From: Clostridia bacterium
GTDB lineage: Bacteria > Bacillota_A > Clostridia > Oscillospirales > CAG-272
NCBI GenBank assembly: GCA_017462125.1
Contig: JAFTRQ010000014.1
Location: 1 to 32,598 of the forward strand
Direction: 5' to 3'
Length of the DNA stretch: 32,598 nucleotides
The notes under the pieces were generated by a model. It had not been told where the DNA came from. It did no database searches and saw nothing but the letters and a program-made list of their open reading frames with translations. Position numbers and translations under genes: made by a program. Shown piece by piece: positions 23,779 to 32,598 of this stretch; positions within the stretch are counted from its first letter, which is position 1; each line of letters starts with the position of its first letter.

Positions 23779-26700
23779 TCAATTCTCTTCGGGTTCGAGA
23801 ATCGTAAGATAACCCGATTTGGTTGTGATGTTGTAGAGATAAGTCACGTCGTTTCCGTTCTTATCAAAAACTCGCACGTTGCTCGGATCAAGCTTGTTTT
23901 CCACAACTCCGGGAGAATCGATATATCCTTGGGGATTAGCCTTCAGCGTATGACCGCTTACCAAGGAGCCTTGAGAGACCGTGACCTGGCTATTGGTCAA
24001 CGGTGTACCGTCGTCGAACTTGGTCTGAGAAGCCGAGCTGACCTCGATGAGACGCGGGTCGATCCTGATCGGTACGTATGATGTGCTGGTATTCTCGAAG
24101 GTATCGAAGATCATAACGAAATCAGCCGTGACGTCGATGCCGTTCTGATAAACCTTATAGCTTGCGAACTGATCAAGGTTCGCGTTGATGTATGCCAAGG
24201 TGAACGCTCCGGTATGAGTCATACTGATGTTCAGATCCAGCTCAAGCTTGACGCCATCCGGAATCTCAATGATCTCATAGTCCTCATTCTCAAAGGCGAG
24301 AGGTGTACCGTCGTAATACTTCTGAAGCTGATATAAGTATACGCGAATGAACTTCTGTTGGCCCGAAAATACTTGCAGAATACCGGGATTGTACAGAATG
24401 TTGTATTGATTCGTGACATCGATGCCCATGGGATCGTAAAGCGTAAAGCTTTCGATATAGCTGTAGCTTTGTCCGGGATAAAGCTGTTCACCGTAAATGC
24501 TTACGCTGTAGGTGTATCCCTGCTCAAGCAGAGCGCTGAGCACGTTGTCCGCGTCAACCTTGTTTTCGGGGTAAAGATACTTACCGTCATAGTTCTTGAA
24601 GCAGTAGGAGGGGGTGAGCGTAATGATTTCTCTGGTATCCTCGGAGCTGTCACTGCCTGTGACCTCGATCTGGATCCAGCCTACACCGTCGACGTAGACC
24701 TCAACCCATGCGTGACCGGGGGTTTTGATATCCACAAAGGTATCCTTTTTAGTTTCTACCATAAAGCCCTCGACGTATCTTGCGGGAATACCCATTGTTC
24801 GGTACAGCAGAGTTGCCGCTGTAGCGTAATGAATACAGATACCCTCTTTATACTGATCCAAGAAGGCAATTACTCGATTGCTTTCAAGATCCAGATTCGG
24901 ATTATAGTTCAGATTGTAGACAGCCGCGGTCTGCATATATTTTGCTGCCTTCAGAATAGAAGTGGGATCGGAACGGGAGAAGCCCTGCTCATCAATGATC
25001 TTTTGCAGATAAGCTCTTGTTTCATCGTCTACGTACAGATAATTATCATAAACGAACTGTCTGTACTCCGCTTCATATTCCGTATACGCTCCGAGATTGC
25101 CGCTGAGATATTCAAAGCCGTTTTTATTATTCGGGATCGAATAATAGGACATCAGGAAATCGGAGTTGATTTGGCTGTAATCAACGTCGCTTGACGGCTT
25201 TGCATAATTACCGTCCAGACCCATATAGTACGGGAGCATCGGGATCAACAGCTCCTTGACCTCTACGAAATTGATGTTTCCTTGACCGTACAGCAACGAC
25301 AGCGAGGTCAGATAATTGTAGCTGAGACCTCCGGGAAGCGTTGCGCCATAGTCTGCCGCCACTCCCCACGCGCGACCGTCGAAATCGCCATAGCTGTGCA
25401 TACGCAGGTAAACGTATCCGTTACGGTCGTTTTTGATCTTACCCACCGTCATCTCGGTGTCTGTAGGCGAAACGACTATCAGTATGCCGGGCGAGTAGGT
25501 AACGTTGCAATTCTTCGTTACGTCCTTTCCGTCGGGATCGTACAGCTTAAAGCGTGTGATCGTGCTTTCGCCTATTCCCGGGAACGTCTGCTCTCCGGAG
25601 ACCTCGACCTCGTAGGTATATCCCTGCTCCACAAGCGCGTTCAATGCATCGCCCATAATAATATTTCCGTTGGGCTTCAAAGGCATTCCGTCATAGATCT
25701 TGAATTGAGGAACGGGCATGATCTCAAACTCGCCCAATTCCAAGAGCTCATCACTGTCGCTGCCGCCGTTACCGCTGCCGCTACCGCCGCCTCCACTACA
25801 GTTTCCGTCACATACGCAATCGCCCTGACACTCGCCGGAGTTGCCGCTACCGCCGCCGTCACCTCCCGTGACCTCGACCTGGATCCAGCCCACACCGTCG
25901 ATGTAGACCTCAACCCATGCGTGTCCGGGGGTCATAATGTCGACGAAGGTATCCTTTTCTGTCTCTACCATGAAGCCCTCAACGTATCTTGCGGGTATTC
26001 CCATGGTTCGGTACAGCAGAGTTGCCGCAGTAGCATAATGGACGCATTTACCTTCCTTGTACTTATCCAGGAAGGCGATGACCTGGTTCTCCTCTACGTC
26101 GAGACGGAGGTCGTAGTTAAGATTGTACTTGGCGGCATTCTGAATATACGATGCCGCTCTGAGAATGGAGGTAGGATCGTCACGAGAGAATCCCTGCTCC
26201 TTTATGATTCCCTGCAGATATGTGCTTGTTTCGTCATCCACGTACAGGTAGTTATTATATACAAACTCTCTGTACTCCTGCTCATAGGGTGCATACTCTT
26301 CCAAATAGCCGCTGAGATAAGTAAAGCCGTTTTCGCTATCGGGAATCAGATAATAGGACATCGTGAAATCCGACTCAACGCTTCCGTAGACCGTGTCGCC
26401 GGAGGGCATCGTGTAATTGCCTTCCGTACCCATATAATATGGGATCATAGGAATCTCAAGCGCTCTGATCTCTACCGAATGAGCAGGTGCTCCATAGCCG
26501 ATCAGCGCGAAGGTGGTCAGATAGTTGTAGCTGAGACCGCCGGGGAGCGTTTTTCCGTATTCGGGCGCAGGACTCCATGCGCGACCGTTGAAATCACCGT
26601 AGTTGTATTGACGTAGATAAACGGTAGCGCTTCGGTCGTTTTTAATCTCACCGACCTTTACGGGAATCGACTCGGTTTTCTGCTCGATGACCTCCAGCGT

Positions 26701-29622
26701 ACCCTCCAGCACGCTCAGATCATAATAAGCAGACACATCCGCACCGTATCTGTCAAGGATCAATACCGAGCACAGGTTTGGTTCGGTTCCGGGGTCGGTA
26801 ATACTGCCGTAAACGTTGACAAATATCCTATCTCCGGCTCTGAGCTCACCTTCTGTGATCTTTATCGAATAATTCGGGTTGACCAAGGGCTGTCCGTCAT
26901 ATATTTTGATATCACTCTCCGAGATAATGGATATTGACGCCAACGGCTTTACCGTTAAGGTTCCAAACTCATACGTGATCTCATAGTTATAGGTCACGTC
27001 CTTCGTGCCGGATATAATTTTGACGGAGTCGTATTCAATGATATTATCGCTCGTGCCTATCTCAGTCTGCGAGCCGATGATGTTGCGCCTGAGACGGTGG
27101 TCACCGACCAACGCAACACCCAACTCACAAGAGATGGAACAGTCTCGATTGATCAGAGGCGTACCATCATACCGCTTTTCAGCGCTGTGAGAAGTGATCG
27201 TGATCGGTCGCGGCAGGACAAGAATCTCGCCCTTTTCAACCTTAATGGCATAGTTGAAGGTTACGTCTCTGCCGTTGTCGGTTATCTGAATATCCTCAAG
27301 CCAAGAATTGGAAAGCCCTGCTTCGGTTTGGCTACCCTTAACGGTAGCGGTCACCGTGTGCCCCTCTACCAAGGGATAGGGTGATTCCTCTGAAACCTTA
27401 TACGCACCGCCGTACAATGGCGTGCCGTCATAATATTTTTCGGTGTTCTCGATTGCGAGAAGGATCGGACGGGGTTCAACCTTTAACGTTCCGTAAACGT
27501 AATCGATCGCAAAGCTTTCGGTAACGTCCACACCGTCTTCGTCAAAGATCCTGATTGTCACGCGGTTTTCCACGGTTCCCACGTCTGTGATCTTAGCATA
27601 CTCCTCAATCCTGAAATCGTATATTACAAACGGACTTTCAATGTTGACCTCAGTATAGGAATGAGATTGGCCGTCATAGATCCACCAAGCGTCGTAGGTC
27701 GTAACCTTGATGGGACAGGGTGTGATCTCCAAGGTGCCATATTCGTACGAGATCTCATAATTGGCAGTTACGTTTGCTTTTGTTTCGTCATAAATCTCAA
27801 CCGCGATACGGTTTTCCACCGTTCCAACATACTTGATCTTTGCGTAGTCAATTATATTAGCGGTATGTGTATCTACGATCCCGTCGAGATCAAGCTTCCT
27901 GAAGTCATGATACTGCCCGTCATAAACCCAGGATCTGTCAAGCGTCGTGATCTTCAAGGGACGAGGAGTTATCTCAAGTGTTCCGTAAACGTATGTAATC
28001 TCGTAATTTGTCGTTACGTCAGCGCCTTGCCCGTCAAAAATTTTCAGAGAGATGCTGTTTTCCTTTACGGTTACGTCCTTGACAACGGCATATTCCGCGA
28101 TCGCTGCGGTGTGGGTTTCGACCTTGCCGTTGATCTCGATCTCGTCGTTGAAGTGAGGTTGCCCGTCGTAAACCCAAGAGCCGTCGGGAGTTGTCACCGT
28201 CATAGGACGGGGAGTGATTTCCAAAATACCGTACACGTACGTAATCTCGTAGTTGGCGGTAACGTCTGTTCCCTCTGCATTCTTCACCGATACAAACGCC
28301 TTGTTCTCGATGCTTCCAACGTCGGAGACCGTGACCTTCAGGATCGGGTTTCCTTGTGCATCCTCAATGTCGGTCAGGGGAAGAAGCTCCGCTGTGTGAT
28401 CGCTCATCAGACCAACACAGGTAAACACGTCGCTTCCGTGATCTTCGCCGTCATAGACCCAAGTGCCGCCCTCGGTGGATACGGTCAAGGGCGCGGGGTT
28501 GATCTTGATCTCGCCGTTTGTCACCGTCAACCAATAATTGAGGGTGACGTCAGCTCCCGTCTGATCAACGATGGTGAAGGCGAGGGAGTTGACGTAGGTG
28601 CCGCAATCTACAGGTGCGGCTCCCACAGGATTTGCCGTAATGCTATGTCCGACTACCAAAGCCTCGGGATCGATCTCGAAGTCGTTGCAAACAACCTCAT
28701 TTCCGTTATAGGTTGTCTCAAGGCTGCCGATCTTGATCCGGGCAGTCCTCTGCTCTACCTTCAATTCACCCGCCAAAACAGTAACGTCATATTGATGCGT
28801 CACGTTCAGGCTTCGGCCATCCATCTCATGGTAGATCGACAGCTGAGGATTGTTCTGCAATACGCCCGCCTCGCTCAACGATGGAAAGATCAACTCGAGC
28901 GCATCGTTCAGACCAAGTGTAGTGTCCTCAATGATCTCGTACGTGTCGCAGATCAGAGGATTGCTGTCGTAGACCTTGGACGCGCTGTATACGTGGATGG
29001 TCAGAGGACGCTTCAAAAAGCTGACCGTACTTGTGATCGCTTCAATGTCATAAGCCTGCGTAACGTCCTCTCCGCTCTCACTTACGATCTGAATCATACT
29101 CAAATCGGGTGTTGCTCGGGTGCTGGCTTGACTAAGGTCTTCAAACGTATAACCCGTGGAGACCAAAAGGTCTCCGTAGCAAAGAGGATCCGACACAACG
29201 GTAGGCGCGTCGCCGAACACGATGCTCTCCTCAGCGATTCGGACAGCTAATGGCTTTTTCAGAATAGTAAACGCACTTTCTTTGCCATATCTGTCATTAC
29301 CAAAGGACGATTCTCCCACTGCACGCACCAAATAATCTCCGGGAAGCGTAGGCTTGCTGTCGCTCCACTCCTCGCCGTCCGCGCTTTTGTACTGATACCG
29401 TACCTCACTTAAAAACGCGCTTGCCGTACAGTCGTAAGAGTCACCGTAGGTCACCTGGGACGGGCATTCCACCCTGCTTGTCAAGCCTTTTGTGGCAAGC
29501 AAGGTGGTCGATACCGCCACCACAGCTCCCGTTATGGAAAGGATCAGCACAAGGTGCTTGACGATCTTTGCCATAATCGAGGCGATCCTTTGGATCTTCT
29601 TTAGATAATTATCGTATAACAT
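23779..29622 (-). CDS. Giant surface protein: YDG/MBG-like repeats with two transglutaminase-like domains
   Basis: A 1947-aa protein. A membrane anchor or uncleaved signal lies at about residues 21-44. It is followed by about ten tandem Ig-like repeats of 80-90 aa up to residue 980, each with a YDG-type motif (KVYDS, WVYDG, KIYDG) and ending in DVT-x-NY then a GTLEITPRP-like strand. Two transglutaminase-like modules follow, about 985-1255 and 1392-1655, with Cys1193/His1234 and Cys1596/His1637 in KEGxCxHYATAATLLYR and TPGHAWVEVY contexts; the third triad position is Glu (1250, 1653) where Asp is usual. A Gly/Ser/Cys linker (1253-1290; Cys1265, 1269, 1271, 1275) and a YDG repeat sit between them; three more repeats end the protein. 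No LPXTG sorting motif. Likely cell-surface adhesion, crosslinking or peptidase role. Confidence 0.88.
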   Translation of the reverse strand: MLYDNYLKKIQRIASIMAKIVKHLVLILSITGAVVAVSTTLLATKGLTSRVECPSQVTYGDSYDCTASAFLSEVRYQYKSADGEEWSDSKPTLPGDYLVRAVGESSFGNDRYGKESAFTILKKPLAVRIAEESIVFGDAPTVVSDPLCYGDLLVSTGYTFEDLSQASTRATPDLSMIQIVSESGEDVTQAYDIEAITSTVSFLKRPLTIHVYSASKVYDSNPLICDTYEIIEDTTLGLNDALELIFPSLSEAGVLQNNPQLSIYHEMDGRSLNVTHQYDVTVLAGELKVEQRTARIKIGSLETTYNGNEVVCNDFEIDPEALVVGHSITANPVGAAPVDCGTYVNSLAFTIVDQTGADVTLNYWLTVTNGEIKINPAPLTVSTEGGTWVYDGEDHGSDVFTCVGLMSDHTAELLPLTDIEDAQGNPILKVTVSDVGSIENKAFVSVKNAEGTDVTANYEITYVYGILEITPRPMTVTTPDGSWVYDGQPHFNDEIEINGKVETHTAAIAEYAVVKDVTVKENSISLKIFDGQGADVTTNYEITYVYGTLEITPRPLKITTLDRSWVYDGQYHDFRKLDLDGIVDTHTANIIDYAKIKYVGTVENRIAVEIYDETKANVTANYEISYEYGTLEITPCPIKVTTYDAWWIYDGQSHSYTEVNIESPFVIYDFRIEEYAKITDVGTVENRVTIRIFDEDGVDVTESFAIDYVYGTLKVEPRPILLAIENTEKYYDGTPLYGGAYKVSEESPYPLVEGHTVTATVKGSQTEAGLSNSWLEDIQITDNGRDVTFNYAIKVEKGEILVLPRPITITSHSAEKRYDGTPLINRDCSISCELGVALVGDHRLRRNIIGSQTEIGTSDNIIEYDSVKIISGTKDVTYNYEITYEFGTLTVKPLASISIISESDIKIYDGQPLVNPNYSIKITEGELRAGDRIFVNVYGSITDPGTEPNLCSVLILDRYGADVSAYYDLSVLEGTLEVIEQKTESIPVKVGEIKNDRSATVYLRQYNYGDFNGRAWSPAPEYGKTLPGGLSYNYLTTFALIGYGAPAHSVEIRALEIPMIPYYMGTEGNYTMPSGDTVYGSVESDFTMSYYLIPDSENGFTYLSGYLEEYAPYEQEYREFVYNNYLYVDDETSTYLQGIIKEQGFSRDDPTSILRAASYIQNAAKYNLNYDLRLDVEENQVIAFLDKYKEGKCVHYATAATLLYRTMGIPARYVEGFMVETEKDTFVDIMTPGHAWVEVYIDGVGWIQVEVTGGDGGGSGNSGECQGDCVCDGNCSGGGGSGSGNGGSDSDELLELGEFEIMPVPQFKIYDGMPLKPNGNIIMGDALNALVEQGYTYEVEVSGEQTFPGIGESTITRFKLYDPDGKDVTKNCNVTYSPGILIVVSPTDTEMTVGKIKNDRNGYVYLRMHSYGDFDGRAWGVAADYGATLPGGLSYNYLTSLSLLYGQGNINFVEVKELLIPMLPYYMGLDGNYAKPSSDVDYSQINSDFLMSYYSIPNNKNGFEYLSGNLGAYTEYEAEYRQFVYDNYLYVDDETRAYLQKIIDEQGFSRSDPTSILKAAKYMQTAAVYNLNYNPNLDLESNRVIAFLDQYKEGICIHYATAATLLYRTMGIPARYVEGFMVETKKDTFVDIKTPGHAWVEVYVDGVGWIQIEVTGSDSSEDTREIITLTPSYCFKNYDGKYLYPENKVDADNVLSALLEQGYTYSVSIYGEQLYPGQSYSYIESFTLYDPMGIDVTNQYNILYNPGILQVFSGQQKFIRVYLYQLQKYYDGTPLAFENEDYEIIEIPDGVKLELDLNISMTHTGAFTLAYINANLDQFASYKVYQNGIDVTADFVMIFDTFENTSTSYVPIRIDPRLIEVSSASQTKFDDGTPLTNSQVTVSQGSLVSGHTLKANPQGYIDSPGVVENKLDPSNVRVFDKNGNDVTYLYNITTKSGYLTILEPEEN

Positions 29623-29646
29623 AATGATTGATACCTTTGATTTTGG

Positions 29647-32358
29647 TTATGATGCTGTGACTCTCAGCTTACCGGGTTGCATTTCGATCGCATAATTGGA
29701 GGTCACGTCGACACCGTTGGCGTCAAGAATGCGAACCGATTGGATCAAGTTTTCGCTTCGGCCGATTTCGGTCTGCGAGCCCGCAACGACCCAGGAAACC
29801 ACGGTGTGACCCTGAAGGAGACTACCCTCGGTCAGAGTGCATTCGTTGCAGATAAGAGGTGTTCCGTCGTACTTCTTTGTGGCGTCGCCCGCCTTGAAGG
29901 TGATCGGGATAGCCTCCACCGCCACGGTTCCGGTGATTTTATTGACATAATAAATATCGGTCACGTCGTTATGCCTGCTATCGTATATACGAACGGTATA
30001 GGAATTGTTCTGCAGACCAACGTTCACGTTAGCGGTAGACGTTATCTTATAGTAATCCCCTTCTCTCAGCTCTCCACCCGAAAGGTAACCGGTCTTGAAG
30101 GGTTGACCGTTGTAGGTCACCGTATAGCTGGGGCTTGTGAATTGCACAACGTGGGAATATACGTGTATCTTTCCGGGCTTCAGCGTCAGCTTGAAAGCGT
30201 TTGTTACGTCATTGCCCATAGAATCGAAGATTGTGATTGCCCTGATGCTGCTTTCGGAAACACCGACTTCAATCTGTTCACCGGAGATAGCGACCTTATA
30301 TGAATAACCCATTTTTGCAAGGTCAGAGAAGCCGTTCAGCTCGTATTTGGGATACAAAGGGGTACCGTCATACATCTTTTGTACGGTAACGGGATAGAGT
30401 GTCAATTCCTTTTTGGGATAGGTTTCGTTTCCTCCGGGCACAGTACTGCCGTCACCGTTTTCGTCTTCTGTTTCTTCGTCCGAGTCATTTCCGGAGCTGC
30501 TGGTGCCGTCACCGGAGCAGGTACCGTCGCAATCACCTTCACAGGAACCGTCGCAGAAGCCTCCTCCCGCGCCGGGAGAAAGATTGCCCGACATTCCGGG
30601 GGCAGATCCGGTAACCTCGACCTGGATCCAACCGATACCGTCTACGTATACCTCTACCCAGGCGTGGAGCTTGTCGGACGTTACGTCGACCCACTGATTC
30701 TCCACGGTTTCGGCAAGAGCTCCCACGGTATATCTGGCAGGAATGCCCAAGGCTCTGTAGAGCAGAGTTGCCGCTGTGGCATAATGGCGGCAGACACCCT
30801 CCTTATACTGATCAAGAAACGCAATCGCAATATTGTCGCTTTCTTCCAGGGCGGGGTCAAATTTCAGATTGTATGTTGCCGCATTTTTGATATAGAGGGC
30901 TACTTTGTTAATAATGTCGGGATCCTGATTTGAAAATCCCTGCGCCTTGATGATGGTGCGCATATATGCTCGGGTTTGTGAGTCAATGGTCCGATAATTG
31001 CTGTAAACAAAGGTCCGATAGCTCTTTTCAAATGCCGTATAGGGCGTTTCGGCATATATGATGCTGTCGTCGTACTTGAAGAACTTTACCGAGTAGCCGT
31101 CCTTGCCGTCTCCTGTGCTTAACGTGTCATCCTTTTGTATGCTGTCTGTGGCGGGAGATAAATAATAAGGCATTGCATATGGCTGGGAATGCGTAACGAT
31201 CTCTGCCTGATACGTCTCTGCGTTCGTAAGGGCAAAGGCGAAGGCTGTCAGATAGGATGCAGCATATTTGTCATTGATAAGAGGCTCGTAAACAGGAGCA
31301 GCATTCCATCCGGTACCCGTATAGTCTCCATAGCTTTGCGTACGCAGGTACATAATGCCGTTCGTGTTTGCAAAGACCGAATATATAACGCTGTCCTGAT
31401 TTCCGCTGCCGGATCCTCCGCCGACGGAGCCGCCACCGCCGCCTCCACCGCTTTCTCCGCTACCCTCAGCCGTCAGCTCGTCTGTTACGGTGAGCACACC
31501 CTCGTTGAGGATGATCTGGTAATTGTCCATAACGTCTTGACCAAGCTTGTCAAGAACCTGTACGGAAGAGATCGTGTTATCAGCCTTACCAATCTCGAGA
31601 ATGGAGCCTGTGACCTGCACAAGTATCTGATGTCCCTCGAGGGGATCGTTTGAAAGAGTATACGAATCAGCTGTCAAGGGCTCTCCGTCGTATGCCTTCA
31701 GCGCGCTTGCGGATGTGACCACGACGGTAATCGGATCAACGCGCAAAATGCCCTCTTTGTAGATGATCTGATAGTTACGTGTGACGTCCTTTCCATCCGC
31801 GTCGAAGATGTTGACCTCTTCAATGGTATTGGTTGCAGTTCCCGCATTTGTGATCTTACCGCTGACGGTGATATCGGCAGTATGACCTGTTACGAGTCCC
31901 TTGTGCTCCGAGGAAAGCGTGTATTTGTTGTTTTTCAAGGGGGTGCCGTCATAGATCTTTTCGGCATCCTCCGACGAGATCACGATCACACGGGGATTCA
32001 CCTTCAAGGATCCGAAATTATAGGTGATATCATAATCGGACGTAACGTCGGCTCCGAGCTCATCAAAAATCGTGATCTCGATAGCGTTTGCGCTTTCGCC
32101 TACAAGAGTCTGTGATCCCTTGAATTCAATTTCGAGCGTATGGCCGTCCTTCAGCTTTCCGCTGGAGAGATCCCACTTATGGTTGGTCAGCGGAGTACCG
32201 TCGTAAACGGCCTCCAAGCTTTCGGTGGTGAAGGTCAATTTCACCTGCTTTACGCTGACCACTCCGCTGAGGATCAAGCCTGCCATAACGGCGAGGAAAA
32301 AGAGGACGCCGACCATCAGGGAGCATAATATATTTATAAGTTTTGTTTTTTTCAACAT
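29647..32358 (-). CDS. Surface protein: YDG/MBG-like repeats with one transglutaminase-like domain
   Basis: A 903-aa shorter relative of the next gene, 24 bp upstream of it and surely co-transcribed. A membrane segment lies at about residues 9-33. Three YDG repeats follow (YDGTPLTN at 52-59, YDGTPLKN at 136-143, YDGEPLTA at 223-230), then a Gly/Ser linker (297-320) and a transglutaminase-like module (about 325-585; Cys523, His565, Glu581 instead of Asp). Next is a Cys/acidic linker with Cys602, 606, 610 and 614 spaced exactly C-x3-C-x3-C-x3-C, and three final repeats ending in KYDGTPLIC. No sorting signal at the C terminus, so retention would be by the N-terminal anchor. The ATG lacks a good ribosome binding site; a short leader reading frame sits just upstream. 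Confidence 0.87.
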   Translation of the reverse strand: MLKKTKLINILCSLMVGVLFFLAVMAGLILSGVVSVKQVKLTFTTESLEAVYDGTPLTNHKWDLSSGKLKDGHTLEIEFKGSQTLVGESANAIEITIFDELGADVTSDYDITYNFGSLKVNPRVIVISSEDAEKIYDGTPLKNNKYTLSSEHKGLVTGHTADITVSGKITNAGTATNTIEEVNIFDADGKDVTRNYQIIYKEGILRVDPITVVVTSASALKAYDGEPLTADSYTLSNDPLEGHQILVQVTGSILEIGKADNTISSVQVLDKLGQDVMDNYQIILNEGVLTVTDELTAEGSGESGGGGGGGSVGGGSGSGNQDSVIYSVFANTNGIMYLRTQSYGDYTGTGWNAAPVYEPLINDKYAASYLTAFAFALTNAETYQAEIVTHSQPYAMPYYLSPATDSIQKDDTLSTGDGKDGYSVKFFKYDDSIIYAETPYTAFEKSYRTFVYSNYRTIDSQTRAYMRTIIKAQGFSNQDPDIINKVALYIKNAATYNLKFDPALEESDNIAIAFLDQYKEGVCRHYATAATLLYRALGIPARYTVGALAETVENQWVDVTSDKLHAWVEVYVDGIGWIQVEVTGSAPGMSGNLSPGAGGGFCDGSCEGDCDGTCSGDGTSSSGNDSDEETEDENGDGSTVPGGNETYPKKELTLYPVTVQKMYDGTPLYPKYELNGFSDLAKMGYSYKVAISGEQIEVGVSESSIRAITIFDSMGNDVTNAFKLTLKPGKIHVYSHVVQFTSPSYTVTYNGQPFKTGYLSGGELREGDYYKITSTANVNVGLQNNSYTVRIYDSRHNDVTDIYYVNKITGTVAVEAIPITFKAGDATKKYDGTPLICNECTLTEGSLLQGHTVVSWVVAGSQTEIGRSENLIQSVRILDANGVDVTSNYAIEMQPGKLRVTAS

Positions 32359-32369
32359 AATCGTAGCAA

Positions 32370-32421
32370 ATACGGGTAGATGCTCATCCTTGGGAACGGA
32401 TGAGCATACACCGTATCCTTT
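32370..32421 (-). promoter_or_regulatory. Leader hairpin and seven-codon leader reading frame before the surface protein genes
   Basis: A perfect 10-bp stem (32380-32389 with 32398-32407) is extended by a 6-bp stem (32370-32375 with 32411-32416). On the minus strand AAAGGA (32421-32416), 8 nt, then ATG starts a short frame MLIRSQG with TGA (32407-32384). Its start codon lies in the stem. It could control translation of the 903-aa protein, whose own ribosome binding site is poor. Confidence 0.4.
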
Positions 32422-32460
32422 CTGTGATTTCAGGCTGCAGCTTGCAGACGGTTGAAAGGC

Positions 32461-32598
32461 TTACGCATTTCTCTGCAATCTGTGGATATAGTCGATACAG
32501 AGGGACATTTTACCGTCGCCGAAGAGCTCGTCGATAAAGGCGATAAGACCCTCGGCAGAGTTACGGAGATAGATGGGGTTCTGCGTCTCCAGCTTACG
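32461..32598 (-). CDS. C-terminal end of an unidentified protein (partial)
   Basis: The frame is open from the window edge to TAA (32461-32463), giving 45 residues that end in LFGDGKMSLCIDYIHRLQ and a few basic residues. Composition and absence of stops suggest a real gene continuing beyond the window. I do not recognise the family. It ends 102 bp before the 903-aa surface protein and may be in the same operon; in related clusters MoxR-type ATPases and DUF58 proteins accompany transglutaminase-like proteins, but nothing here shows that. Confidence 0.6.
   Translation of the reverse strand, partial: RKLETQNPIYLRNSAEGLIAFIDELFGDGKMSLCIDYIHRLQRNA

Noticed and set aside
24358..29250. Several long plus-strand open frames (278, 444, 529 codons) opposite the giant surface protein
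   Set aside because: They are antisense shadows produced by the codon bias of the repeats; no ribosome binding sites and no family motifs.
23779..32358. Sortase-anchored (LPXTG) cell-wall proteins
   Set aside because: Both proteins end in a repeat strand (LEPEEN and RVTAS) with no LPXTG motif, hydrophobic tail or basic end; only an N-terminal membrane segment is visible.

Overview
The window looks like chromosomal DNA from an anaerobic, probably gut-associated member of the Clostridia, most likely an uncultured relative of the Oscillospiraceae. The evidence is Firmicutes-type promoters (TTGACA, 17 bp, TATAAT), strong GGAGG ribosome binding sites, an OhrR-type regulator close to that of Bacillus, and very large surface proteins built from YDG/MBG-like repeats. 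The family-level placement is inference. No tRNA, rRNA, CRISPR array or intact transposase was seen.

Layout. 1-660 is repeat-rich non-coding DNA. 660-1535 is a SAM methyltransferase. 1780-3098 (minus) is a decayed FAD oxidoreductase-Rieske fusion. 3357-5724 (plus) is an operon of a DUF1538 membrane protein and two small PII-like regulators. A structured element of about 100 nt lies inside this operon, and a second diverged copy follows it, beside a DUF421 remnant. 6148-14228 (minus) is a seven-gene catabolic, redox-rich cluster read away from a divergent AraC regulator (14362-15132): old yellow enzyme, SDR, FrdA-like flavoprotein, FucI-like isomerase, TIM-barrel isomerase, 2-hydroxyacid dehydrogenase interrupted by one amber codon, and a CrtC-like lipocalin protein. 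A flavin reductase-family gene follows araC. 15838-16944 (minus) is an OhrR-type peroxide sensor and a glutathione peroxidase with a clear OhrR box at its promoter. 17079-21691 (minus) is a compact five-gene operon: MarR regulator, iron alcohol dehydrogenase, DegV/FakB-like fatty-acid binder, class-3 aldehyde dehydrogenase and YhhN lysoplasmalogenase. 22092-23552 is a flotillin. 23779-32358 (minus) holds two adjacent surface proteins (1947 and 903 aa) with transglutaminase-like domains, and 32461-32598 is the end of an unidentified gene.

How the genes may work together. The 17-21.7 kb operon makes sense as a plasmalogen and fatty-aldehyde module. YhhN would release a fatty aldehyde, the dehydrogenases would oxidise or reduce it, and the DegV protein would bind the resulting fatty acid. 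A MarR protein would control it through two matching palindromes around one promoter. The AraC cluster appears to handle an unknown, probably cyclic or polyhydroxylated compound; two direct repeats exactly 21 bp apart are placed to activate the cluster and repress araC. The DUF1538-PII-PII operon looks like an uncharacterised transporter under control of paired nucleotide-sensing regulators. These functional readings are inference from families and context.
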